21,997 nucleotides of DNA, taken from the NCBI GenBank assembly GCA_003240855.1, contig QFNN01000040.1, positions 1 to 21,997 of the forward strand, in the 5' to 3' direction. The DNA is from Sphingomonas sanxanigenens. GTDB taxonomy: Bacteria; Pseudomonadota; Alphaproteobacteria; Sphingomonadales; Sphingomonadaceae. The stretch's first letter is position 1. Each line of letters begins with the position of its first letter. Positions 7,451 through 14,059 of this stretch are shown here, piece after piece. The notes beneath the pieces are model-generated. The model did not search any database. It worked only from the letters and a program-made list of their open reading frames with translations, and had not been told where the DNA came from. The position numbers were made by a program, and so were the translations under genes.

Positions 7451-7456
7451 ACTGAC

Positions 7457-8611
7457 ATGACTGTGACTGACGCCACGAGCGCGCCTGCGCGCCTCGATCG
7501 CCCCGCTACCAAACCCAATCGCCCCCATTTCTCGTCTGGTCCCTGCGCCAAGCCGCCGGGCTGGTCGCCCGATCGACTCGCCACCGGGTCGCTCGGTCGC
7601 TCGCACCGCTCGAAGCTGGGCAAGGGCCGCCTGCAATATGCCATCGATCTGATGCGCGAAATGCTGCGTCTGCCCGATACGCACCGCATCGGCATCGTTC
7701 CCGGTTCGGATACCGGCGCTTTTGAAATGGCGATGTGGACGATGCTCGGCGCGCGTCCCGTCACCACGCTGGCGTGGGAAAGCTTCGGTGAAGGTTGGGT
7801 CACTGACGCCGCCAAGCAGCTCAAGCTCGATCCGACGGTGATTCGCGCCGATTATGGCCGGCTTCCCGATCTGGGCGCGGTCGATTGGTCGCACGATGTG
7901 CTCTTCACCTGGAACGGCACGACCTCTGGCGTGCGCGTGCCGAACGGCGACTGGATCCCGGACGACCGCGAGGGCCTCAGCTTCGCCGACGCGACCAGCG
8001 CGGTGTTCGCCTACGATCTGCCGTGGGACAAGATCGATGTCGCCACCTTCTCCTGGCAGAAGGTGCTGGGCGGCGAGGGCGGCCACGGCGTCCTGATCCT
8101 CGGTCCGCGCGCCGTAGAGCGTCTCGAAACCTACACGCCCGCATGGCCGCTGCCCAAGGTATTCCGCCTCGTCTCGAAGGGCGCGCTGGCCGAAGGCGTG
8201 TTCAAGGGCGAGACGATCAACACCCCGTCGATGCTGGCGGTCGAGGATGCGATCTTCGCGCTCGAATGGGCGAAGGACATCGGCGGATCGGCCGGGCTGC
8301 TCGCCCGCTGCGAGGCCAACGCTGCGGCGCTCGACAAGATCGTCGCCGAACGCGACTGGCTCGGCCATCTCGCCGCCGATCCGGCCAGCCGTTCCAAAAC
8401 CAGCGTCTGCCTGACGGTCGCGGGCGCCGACGAGGCCTTCATCAAGAAGTTCGCGGCGCTGCTCGAGGCCGAGGATGCGGCCTATGACATCGCCGGCTAT
8501 CGCGACGCGCCGGCTGGCCTGCGCATCTGGTGCGGCGCGACCGTCGATGCATCGGACGTCGCGGCGCTCGGCCCCTGGCTCGACTGGGCCTGGTCCGAGC
8601 TGCGCGGCTGA
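7457..8611 (+). CDS. serC: Phosphoserine transaminase
   Basis: A 384-residue class V-fold PLP aminotransferase. It transfers an amino group from glutamate to 3-phosphohydroxypyruvate to give phosphoserine, the second step of serine synthesis, and in many bacteria also acts in pyridoxal phosphate synthesis. The PLP lysine is Lys202 in FSWQKVLGGEGGHG; the N-terminal phosphate-site motif HFSSGPCAKPPGW and TWNGTTSGVR are typical of the alphaproteobacterial SerC subtype. The ATG at 7457 follows AAAGGAGAG by a good distance, and that site can be folded into a hairpin (see leader RNA), which suggests control of translation. It is followed 124 nt later by serA, the preceding enzyme in the pathway. 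Confidence 0.95.
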   Translation: MTVTDATSAPARLDRPATKPNRPHFSSGPCAKPPGWSPDRLATGSLGRSHRSKLGKGRLQYAIDLMREMLRLPDTHRIGIVPGSDTGAFEMAMWTMLGARPVTTLAWESFGEGWVTDAAKQLKLDPTVIRADYGRLPDLGAVDWSHDVLFTWNGTTSGVRVPNGDWIPDDREGLSFADATSAVFAYDLPWDKIDVATFSWQKVLGGEGGHGVLILGPRAVERLETYTPAWPLPKVFRLVSKGALAEGVFKGETINTPSMLAVEDAIFALEWAKDIGGSAGLLARCEANAAALDKIVAERDWLGHLAADPASRSKTSVCLTVAGADEAFIKKFAALLEAEDAAYDIAGYRDAPAGLRIWCGATVDASDVAALGPWLDWAWSELRG

Positions 8612-8621
8612 ACCATTCTCC

Positions 8622-8643
8622 GGTCCCCGCCCGTCGGGGGTCC
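8622..8643 (+). repeat. Hairpin in the serC-serA gap
   Basis: CCCCG (8625-8629) and CGGGG (8635-8639) form a stem with a CCCGT loop, extended by GG (8622-8623) with CC (8642-8643). It starts 10 nt after the serC stop. No T-run follows, so read-through into serA with partial attenuation or transcript stabilisation is more likely than full termination. Confidence 0.4.
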
Positions 8644-8689
8644 ACGACCATAGACGTCAACATTATTGAACCGCGTCCGGACGACCCGA

Positions 8690-8702
8690 ATCCCCAGGGG
8701 AT
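8690..8702. repeat. Near-perfect palindrome in the serA leader
   Basis: ATCCCC (8690-8695) and GGGGAT (8697-8702) are exact inverted copies around a single A, 33 nt before the serA start. It could be a protein-binding site or the tip of an RNA hairpin; nothing in the sequence decides between them. Confidence 0.35.
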
Positions 8703-8735
8703 GGCGGGGCCGGATGCGGCAAGAAGGACCGAAAA

Positions 8736-10313
8736 ATGCCCAAGGTGCTGATTTCCGACAAGATGGATCCCAAGGCCGCCGCGATCTTCCGCGAACGCGG
8801 CGTCGAGGTCGATGAAAAGCCCGGCCTGACCAAGGATGAACTGATCGCGATCATCGGCGATTATGACGGTCTCGCCATCCGCTCGGCCACCAAGGTGACG
8901 AAGGAAGTGCTCGAAGCCGCGACCAACCTGAAGGTCGTCGGTCGCGCGGGCATCGGCGTCGACAATGTCGATATCCCTGCGGCTTCGGCGAAGGGCGTGG
9001 TGGTGATGAACACGCCGTTCGGCAACTCGATCACTACGGCCGAACACGCCATCGCGCTGATGTTCGCGCTCGCTCGGCAGATTCCGGAGGCCGACGCCTC
9101 GACGCAGGCGGGCAAGTGGGAAAAGAACCGCTTCATGGGCGTCGAGGTGACGAGCAAGGTTCTCGGCCTGATCGGTGCGGGCAATATCGGCTCGATCGTC
9201 GCCGATCGCGCGCTGGGGCTGAAAATGAAGGTGGTCGCCTATGATCCCTTCCTGTCCGCCGAACGCGCGATCGAGCTGGGCATCGAGAAGGTGACGCTCG
9301 ACGATCTTCTGGCGCGCGCCGATTTCATCACGCTCCACACGCCGCTGACCGATCAGACGCGCAACATCCTCTCGGCCGAGAATCTCGCCAGGACGAAGAA
9401 GGGCGTGCGCATCGTCAACTGTGCGCGCGGCGGGCTGATCGACGAGGCGGCGCTCAAGGCCGGGCTCGATTCGGGGCACATCGCCGGCGCGGCGCTTGAC
9501 GTGTTCGTCGAGGAACCGGCGAAGGAAAGCCCGTTGTTCGGCACGCCCAATTTCGTGTCGACCCCGCATCTTGGCGCGTCGACCGACGAGGCGCAGGTCA
9601 ATGTCGCGATCCAGGTCGCCGAACAGATTTCGGATTATCTGCTGACCGGCGGCATCACCAACGCGCTCAACGTCCCGTCGCTCTCGGCCGAGGAAGCGCC
9701 GAAGCTCAAGCCCTATATGGCGCTGGCCGAAAAGCTCGGTTCGCTCGTCGGCCAGTTGGCGCATGACGCGCTTTCGGGCGTGGCGATCGAGGTCGAAGGC
9801 GCCGCCGCCGAACTCAACCAGAAGCCGATCACGGGCGCCGTGCTCGCGGGGCTGATGGGCGTTTATTCGGACACGGTGAACATGGTCAACGCGCCGTTCC
9901 TCGCCAAGGAGCGCGGGCTCGACGTGCGCGAGGTGCGCCATGACCGCGAAGGCGATTACCACACGCTCGTCCGCGTCTCGGTCAAGACCGAGGAGGGCGA
10001 GAAATCGGTCGCCGGCACCCTCTTTGCCGATGCGCAGCCGCGCCTCGTCGAGATTTTCGGCGTGAAGGTTGAAGCCGATCTCGCCGGCGACATGCTCTAT
10101 GTCGTCAATGTCGATGCGCCGGGCTTCATTGGTCGTCTCGGCACTGCGCTTGGCGAAGCGGGCGTGAACATCGGCACGTTCCACCTCGGCCGCCGCACTG
10201 CGGGCGGCGAGGCGGTGCTGCTGCTCTCCGTCGATTCGCCCGTGCCCGAGGCCCTTTTGCGGGAGCTTCACCGCCTCCCCGGCGTCAAGACCGTGAAGGC
10301 GCTGAAGTTCTGA
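8736..10313 (+). CDS. serA: D-3-phosphoglycerate dehydrogenase (long ACT-domain type)
   Basis: A 525-residue enzyme that oxidises 3-phosphoglycerate to 3-phosphohydroxypyruvate with NAD+, the first step of serine synthesis in the cytoplasm. The NAD-binding loop GAGNIG is at 147-152. Catalytic residues are Arg231 (NCARGGLIDE), Glu260 (DVFVEEP) and His278 (STPHLGAST). After about residue 310 comes an intervening regulatory domain and then a C-terminal ACT domain (about 450-525), the long form in which serine often inhibits the enzyme. AAGGA lies 8 nt before the ATG at 8736. The stop overlaps the hisZ start by 1 nt (TGATG), implying translational coupling. Identification is very secure; serine feedback is inference from domain layout. 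Confidence 0.96.
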   Translation: MPKVLISDKMDPKAAAIFRERGVEVDEKPGLTKDELIAIIGDYDGLAIRSATKVTKEVLEAATNLKVVGRAGIGVDNVDIPAASAKGVVVMNTPFGNSITTAEHAIALMFALARQIPEADASTQAGKWEKNRFMGVEVTSKVLGLIGAGNIGSIVADRALGLKMKVVAYDPFLSAERAIELGIEKVTLDDLLARADFITLHTPLTDQTRNILSAENLARTKKGVRIVNCARGGLIDEAALKAGLDSGHIAGAALDVFVEEPAKESPLFGTPNFVSTPHLGASTDEAQVNVAIQVAEQISDYLLTGGITNALNVPSLSAEEAPKLKPYMALAEKLGSLVGQLAHDALSGVAIEVEGAAAELNQKPITGAVLAGLMGVYSDTVNMVNAPFLAKERGLDVREVRHDREGDYHTLVRVSVKTEEGEKSVAGTLFADAQPRLVEIFGVKVEADLAGDMLYVVNVDAPGFIGRLGTALGEAGVNIGTFHLGRRTAGGEAVLLLSVDSPVPEALLRELHRLPGVKTVKALKF

Positions 10314-11425
10314 TGATCGCGCCCGGCCTTCTGCCCGAGGGACTTCGCGACCGGCTGCCGCCCGCCGCCGAGGCTGCGGCGGCGGTCGAGCGCGCAGCGC
10401 TCGATGCGATCGCGGCCTATGGCTATGAACGCGTCTCGCCGCCGCTTGCCGAGTTCGAGGAGGCGTTGGTCGGGCGGCTGAAATCGGCGCGGGCGCAGGA
10501 TCTGCTGCGCTTCGTCGATCCGGTGTCGCAACGCACGCTCGCGCTGCGGCCCGACATCACGACGCAGGTCGGCCGCATCACCGCCACGCGGATGGCGCAC
10601 CGCGCGCGGCCGCTGCGGCTTTCCTATGCCGGCAGCGTCATCAAGCTGCGCGCCACCCAGCTCGCCCCCGAACGCGAGCTGATCCAGCTCGGCGCCGAAC
10701 TGATCGGCCGCGACACCGTCGCCGCCGCTGCGGAGATCGTCGCCGTCGCCATCGCCGCGCTCGAGGCGGCGGGGGCAGGGGCGATCACCGTCGATCTGAC
10801 GCTGCCCGATCTGGTCGACACGCTGGCGGCCGGGCCGTTCCCGCTGCCCGCCGATCGCATCGATCGCGTCCGCGCGCTGCTCGACGCCAAGGATGCGGGC
10901 GGCCTCGCGGCGATCGGGGCCGACGCCTATCTGCCGCTGATCCACGCCGCTGGTCCGCTTGAGAATGCGCTGGCCCGGCTGGAGACGATCGACGCCGGCG
11001 GCGTTCTCGCCAGCCGGATCGAGGCCATTCGCCGGATCGCTGCGCCGCTTGCCGGGCACGCCACGATCACGCTCGATCCCACCGAACGTCACGGCTTTGA
11101 ATATCAGAGCTGGTTCGGCTTCTCACTGTTCGTCGACGGGCTCGCGGGTGAGATCGGGCGGGGCGGTTCCTACGCGATCATGCACGGCGACGGCCTGGAG
11201 GAACCGGCGATCGGTTTCTCGCTCTACCCCGATCCGCTGGTCGAGCGGCTGGCGGGTGCGTCCGCGCGCGACCGGCTGTTTCTTCCGCTCGGCGTCGATC
11301 CTGCGCAGGCGGCCGCGCTGCGGCGTCAGGGCTGGGTGACGGTCGCCGCGCTCGACGCCAGCGACGATGCCGTCGCGCTCGGCTGCACCCATCGGCTCGA
11401 AGATGGCGAGATCGTCGGCTTCTAG
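10313..11425 (+). CDS. hisZ: ATP phosphoribosyltransferase regulatory subunit HisZ
   Basis: A 370-residue paralogue of histidyl-tRNA synthetase that lacks the anticodon-binding domain. HisZ joins the short form of HisG to make an active, histidine-controlled ATP phosphoribosyltransferase, the first step of histidine synthesis. The class II synthetase core is recognisable in VDPVSQRTLALRPDITTQVG (motif 2 region), QLGAELIG, and a late GGSYAIMHGDGLEEPAIGFS. The GGRYDGL form of functional histidyl-tRNA synthetases is altered to GGSYAIMHGDGL, in line with a regulatory role. Its ATG shares the A of the serA stop. In related alphaproteobacteria hisZ is often followed by purA; here the next gene is on the other strand and unrelated. 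hisG is not in the window. Confidence 0.93.
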   Translation: MIAPGLLPEGLRDRLPPAAEAAAAVERAALDAIAAYGYERVSPPLAEFEEALVGRLKSARAQDLLRFVDPVSQRTLALRPDITTQVGRITATRMAHRARPLRLSYAGSVIKLRATQLAPERELIQLGAELIGRDTVAAAAEIVAVAIAALEAAGAGAITVDLTLPDLVDTLAAGPFPLPADRIDRVRALLDAKDAGGLAAIGADAYLPLIHAAGPLENALARLETIDAGGVLASRIEAIRRIAAPLAGHATITLDPTERHGFEYQSWFGFSLFVDGLAGEIGRGGSYAIMHGDGLEEPAIGFSLYPDPLVERLAGASARDRLFLPLGVDPAQAAALRRQGWVTVAALDASDDAVALGCTHRLEDGEIVGF

Positions 11426-11443
11426 CCCTCGTCATTGCGAGGG
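11426..11443. terminator. Hairpin between convergent hisZ and methyltransferase genes
   Basis: CCCTCG (11426-11431) and CGAGGG (11438-11443) form a perfect 6-bp stem with loop TCATTG, directly after the hisZ stop. It could end transcripts from either side, though no T-run is present. The core CGTCATTGCGAGG resembles the start of a palindromic repeat scattered through many alphaproteobacterial genomes, so it may be a repeat remnant used as a terminator. Confidence 0.45.
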
Positions 11444-11455
11444 GAGAGACGCCTC

Positions 11456-12205
11456 TTATCCGGGCTTTCTGAACTTCAGGATGAAGCGGTCGGTCTTGCC
11501 GCGCACGGCGGGGTCGAACACCAGCTTGCTGTGATCGTCTCCGCCGACGCGGAGCAGGGGGCTTTCGCCGACCAGCTCGAACCCGGCGCGCCTGAAGTCG
11601 GCCTTCACCACCTCCGGGTCGATGCGGTGGAGCTTGTCCACCACCGCCCGCGTATCGCCTGCGGGGCCGACATGGTCGACGACCCCCACGATCCCGCCGG
11701 GCTTCACCGCCGCGAACAGCGTTTTCAGCGAATCGGCGGGGTCGATCTGGGGAATCTTGTACTTCTCGCTCGACCAGTAGAGGTCGTGATAGGCGAGATG
11801 ATAGAGCACGAAATCAAGGCTGTTCGGCCGGGCGGCGAAGCTCTCGAAGGGTTGGTCGTCGATCGCCACATTGCCGGTGCGCGACTGGATCGCGTCCAGG
11901 CGCGCCCTGGTCTTGTCGTCGATGAACTGGCGGGGAACCCATGCGATCACCTTGCCCCTCGCGCCGACGAAGCGGGCCATGATCTCCGAATAATAACCCT
12001 CGCCCGCCATCGCATCGAGCGCGGTCATGCCTTTCTTAAGACCGAGAAAATCGAGCACATCGGCAGGCTTGCGCCCGGTGTCGAGCGCAAGGTCCTCGGC
12101 CGCGCGCCCCGGCGTCGTGACGGCGGCGGCATAGTCGGCGGGCTTTGCTAAGGCTGGCGTGGCGAGCGCACTGGCCGCCAGTGCCGCTGCGAACAACATC
12201 CTCAT
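11456..12205 (-). CDS. Exported class I SAM-dependent methyltransferase-like protein
   Basis: A 249-residue protein with a clear signal peptide, residues 1-20, ending ALA before KPADYAAAV, so export to the periplasm is predicted. The mature part is a Rossmann-like methyltransferase of the COG4798 kind: motif I is ALDAMAGEGYYSEIMA (62-77), followed by an acidic/aromatic stretch and GGIVGVVDHVG near the fifth strand. Start at 12205 is supported by GGGAGGA 8 nt upstream. SAM is not known to be available in the periplasm, so either the signal is unused, a ligand other than SAM is bound, or the protein has another role. It lies 56 nt downstream of the thioesterase gene, probably in one transcript. 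Substrate unknown. Confidence 0.85.
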   Translation of the reverse strand: MRMLFAAALAASALATPALAKPADYAAAVTTPGRAAEDLALDTGRKPADVLDFLGLKKGMTALDAMAGEGYYSEIMARFVGARGKVIAWVPRQFIDDKTRARLDAIQSRTGNVAIDDQPFESFAARPNSLDFVLYHLAYHDLYWSSEKYKIPQIDPADSLKTLFAAVKPGGIVGVVDHVGPAGDTRAVVDKLHRIDPEVVKADFRRAGFELVGESPLLRVGGDDHSKLVFDPAVRGKTDRFILKFRKPG

Positions 12206-12261
12206 GGCGATGATCCTCCCATTTTCTGCGTCGCGCGAGAATGCCCTCGCTGCGCGGGGGA

Positions 12262-12711
12262 TCAAGCGCGCTCGTCGATCCGCGCCGCGCGCTCGTCGAA
12301 GCGCGCAAAGCGCTGCTTGAACGAGTCGGGGATGGGCTGCGGCCTGCCGGTCGACAGATCGACATGGACGGAGATCAGTTCGATCTCCGCGCGCAGATCG
12401 TCGCCGTCCGCATCGGCGCCGTGGATTTCGATCGCGTGCGTCATGCTCGTCGTGCCGAAGCGCGCGATACGGATGAAGAGATCGAGCTTCTCGCGCGCGC
12501 GGATCGGCTTGCGATAGTTGATCGTCGATCGCGCGACGTTGAACTCCAGCGGCTTGTCCTGCCCGGCATGGGCGTCCGCCGCTTCCCAATATTCGGTCAC
12601 CGCTATGTCGGCATAGTCGAGATAGCGGGCGTTAAAGACGATGTTCTGGGCGTCGATCTCCGCCCAGCGGACGCGCAGCGGAGTCGAGAATGCGAAGTCG
12701 GAACGAGCCAT
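12262..12711 (-). CDS. Acyl-CoA thioesterase, hotdog fold (4-hydroxybenzoyl-CoA thioesterase/YbgC type)
   Basis: A 149-residue single hotdog-domain protein. The family hydrolyses acyl-CoA or related thioesters in the cytoplasm. The active-site stretch RWAEIDAQNIVFNARYLDY (15-33) aligns with the family pattern in which Asp20 is catalytic and a late Asn-x-x-Tyr follows; the usual His after the Gly is not present here (AQNIVF). Later parts, INYRKPIRAREKLDLFIRI and ISVHVDLSTGRPQPIP, also fit. The ATG at 12711 is chosen because MARSDFAFSTPLRVRW is a normal family start. GGAGG lies 20 nt upstream, separated from the ATG by a hairpin. The frame is open further upstream to 12816, which I regard as non-coding. 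Substrate is unknown; phaC nearby makes an acyl-CoA link possible but speculative. Confidence 0.86.
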   Translation of the reverse strand: MARSDFAFSTPLRVRWAEIDAQNIVFNARYLDYADIAVTEYWEAADAHAGQDKPLEFNVARSTINYRKPIRAREKLDLFIRIARFGTTSMTHAIEIHGADADGDDLRAEIELISVHVDLSTGRPQPIPDSFKQRFARFDERAARIDERA

Positions 12712-12716
12712 GCGCG

Positions 12717-12733
12717 GGCGATGGCGGATCGCC
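12717..12733 (-). promoter_or_regulatory. Hairpin between ribosome binding site and thioesterase start
   Basis: On the minus strand GGCGAT and ATCGCC (12717-12722 and 12728-12733 on the + strand) form a 6-bp stem with a 5-nt loop, 5 nt before the thioesterase ATG. GGAGG overlaps its 5' edge. If the hairpin forms, it brings GGAGG close to the start, or masks it. A small effect on translation is plausible. Confidence 0.3.
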
Positions 12734-12766
12734 TCCGGCCGCGCAAGCCCCTTCGCGGCTCGCCCG

Positions 12767-13708
12767 TCAGGCGGCGACGCTGATCCGCGCGCGGCGGCGG
12801 ATGGCGACGCCGGCAAGGCCGAAGCCGGTGATGAGCAGCGCCCAGGTCGCCGGCTCGGGCACGCCCGGCGACGACGGATCGAGCAGGTCGCCCTTGAACT
12901 TCACATTGTAGAACTCGGTCGTGCTCGTCAGGTTGCTGGCGAACAACTGGCCGTTGAACGCGCCGTAATTGGCGGTGACGCTGGCGAGCGGGGCGAGGAT
13001 GCTGCCCGACCAGCTTCCGTTGATCGTGAGCGATCCGGCGTTTGCGAAGTTGAAGAGCAGGTCCGAAGCGTTCGACCCGCCCAGGTTGAAGCTCGACCAG
13101 TTGACCGATGCGCTGCCGCCCGCGACGTTGAACAGCGCCACCGATCCGGTGGGGATGTTCACGAGAAACTGGTTTGACGCCGAAAGCTGGGCGGTCGTGA
13201 TGTTAAAGACGTTGACGCCGGCGTTGGCGCCGGTGAAGCTCAGCGCGCCGCTCCAGGGATTGCCGACGTTGCCATTGGCGGTCATCGACGCCAGCGCGGT
13301 CGAGATGTCGCCCAGGCGGATCGCTTCGGTCCCGAAATTGACCGGGCTGACCCCCGTGCTCAACGTGCCGTTGAGAATGTTGAAGCCGCTGGTGGTGTGG
13401 CTGCCGCCGACGCGGACATCGCCGTTGAACACCTGGCCGTTGGTGTAGCTCAGGTTGTTGCCTGCGACGAGCGAGGCCGCGCCATAGCCGCTGGGCAGCG
13501 AGACGCCGACGCTCGAGCTCGTGAAGGTCACGTTGCCGCCGGCCGCCGCCGCGCCGTTCACTTCCGAATTCGTTTCGGAGAAGTTGTTGAAGATAAAGAC
13601 GTTATAGTCGGTCGCGACGGTCGCATTCGCGGCGCCCGCGCTCGCCAGCGCGACCGCGCCGATGGCGGTCAGGCGGGTGCTGCGAAGGAAGGCGGCAAAT
13701 GACATCAT
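12767..13708 (-). CDS. Choice-of-anchor A family PEPxxWA-CTERM protein
   Basis: A 313-residue secreted protein. Residues 1-29 are a signal peptide (cleavage after GAANA). The body is a Gly/Ser/Asn-rich beta domain of the choice-of-anchor A type, with DYNVFIFNNFSETNSEVNG near the N-terminus, GNLSY-like repeats, SGSILAPLASV and NGQLFASNL. The tail has VPEPATWALLITGFGLAG (283-300) followed by RRRAR, a PEPxxWA-CTERM sorting signal expected to be recognised by an exosortase and removed during surface or extracellular sorting. No exosortase gene is in the window. MM at 13708/13705 gives the start; the ribosome binding site is weak. Proteins like this are linked to the surface and biofilm matrix. 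It sits between the DUF2061 and thioesterase genes but probably has its own promoter. Confidence 0.9.
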   Translation of the reverse strand: MMSFAAFLRSTRLTAIGAVALASAGAANATVATDYNVFIFNNFSETNSEVNGAAAAGGNVTFTSSSVGVSLPSGYGAASLVAGNNLSYTNGQVFNGDVRVGGSHTTSGFNILNGTLSTGVSPVNFGTEAIRLGDISTALASMTANGNVGNPWSGALSFTGANAGVNVFNITTAQLSASNQFLVNIPTGSVALFNVAGGSASVNWSSFNLGGSNASDLLFNFANAGSLTINGSWSGSILAPLASVTANYGAFNGQLFASNLTSTTEFYNVKFKGDLLDPSSPGVPEPATWALLITGFGLAGVAIRRRARISVAA

Positions 13709-13786
13709 GGTGCGGTCCGATCGACTCGAATAGAGGGGATGGCCGCCTATAACGCGCTGAAGCATGCGGCTACTATTACTTTCGGT
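13709..13786 (-). promoter_or_regulatory. Intergenic region, likely promoter of the choice-of-anchor A gene
   Basis: This 78-nt gap holds the only notably AT-rich stretch nearby (around 13765-13800 on the + strand, running into the end of the DUF2061 gene). No clear -35/-10 pair was found on the minus strand, so a promoter is inferred from position and base composition only. Confidence 0.25.
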
Positions 13787-14059
13787 TCATTTACCATTTT
13801 TGACGGAGGTTGTTTCGCGGCCGCCCCGTTCGCGCCGATGGCCCCAGTCGCTCAGCGACCAGAGCCGTTCGTGCACATAATAAAGCCCGATCTTCGTGAT
13901 GATCTCGGTCGATGCGATCGCGCCCGCCGCCTTCACGTTGCGCGTGAAGAGATAGCTGAGCACGAAGGTGTCGATGCTCCCCATCATCCGCCAGGTCACG
14001 GCCTTGACGAATGACCGGGGGTGACTCTCGACGCCTTTTATAATGCGGTCGACGATCAA
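13787..14059 (-). CDS. DUF2061 domain-containing small membrane protein
   Basis: A 90-residue protein matching the DUF2061 pattern: RSFVKAVTWRMMGSIDTFVLSYLFT, then an acidic/hydrophobic IASTEIITKIGLYYVHERLW. The SFVKAxTWR and YYVHERLW blocks are diagnostic. One or two membrane segments are likely (about 24-42 and 46-60). The family's function is unknown. I take TTG at 14059 as the start; it overlaps the aminotransferase stop as TTGA, so translation is likely coupled, and no ATG precedes the conserved domain. The C-terminal ~15 residues are polar and poorly conserved. In other bacteria the domain is sometimes found near sulfur-assimilation genes, but nothing here supports that link. Confidence 0.87.
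   Translation of the reverse strand: MIVDRIIKGVESHPRSFVKAVTWRMMGSIDTFVLSYLFTRNVKAAGAIASTEIITKIGLYYVHERLWSLSDWGHRRERGGRETTSVKNGK

Noticed and set aside
8442..10271. A 609-codon open frame on the minus strand opposite serC/serA
   Set aside because: It is entirely antisense to secure genes, its product is rich in Arg, His and Asp with no recognisable domain, and such mirror frames are expected at this GC content.
10313..11425. Reading this gene as histidyl-tRNA synthetase (hisS)
   Set aside because: It lacks the C-terminal anticodon-binding domain, the GGRYDGL motif is altered, and it follows serA as hisZ does in alphaproteobacteria.
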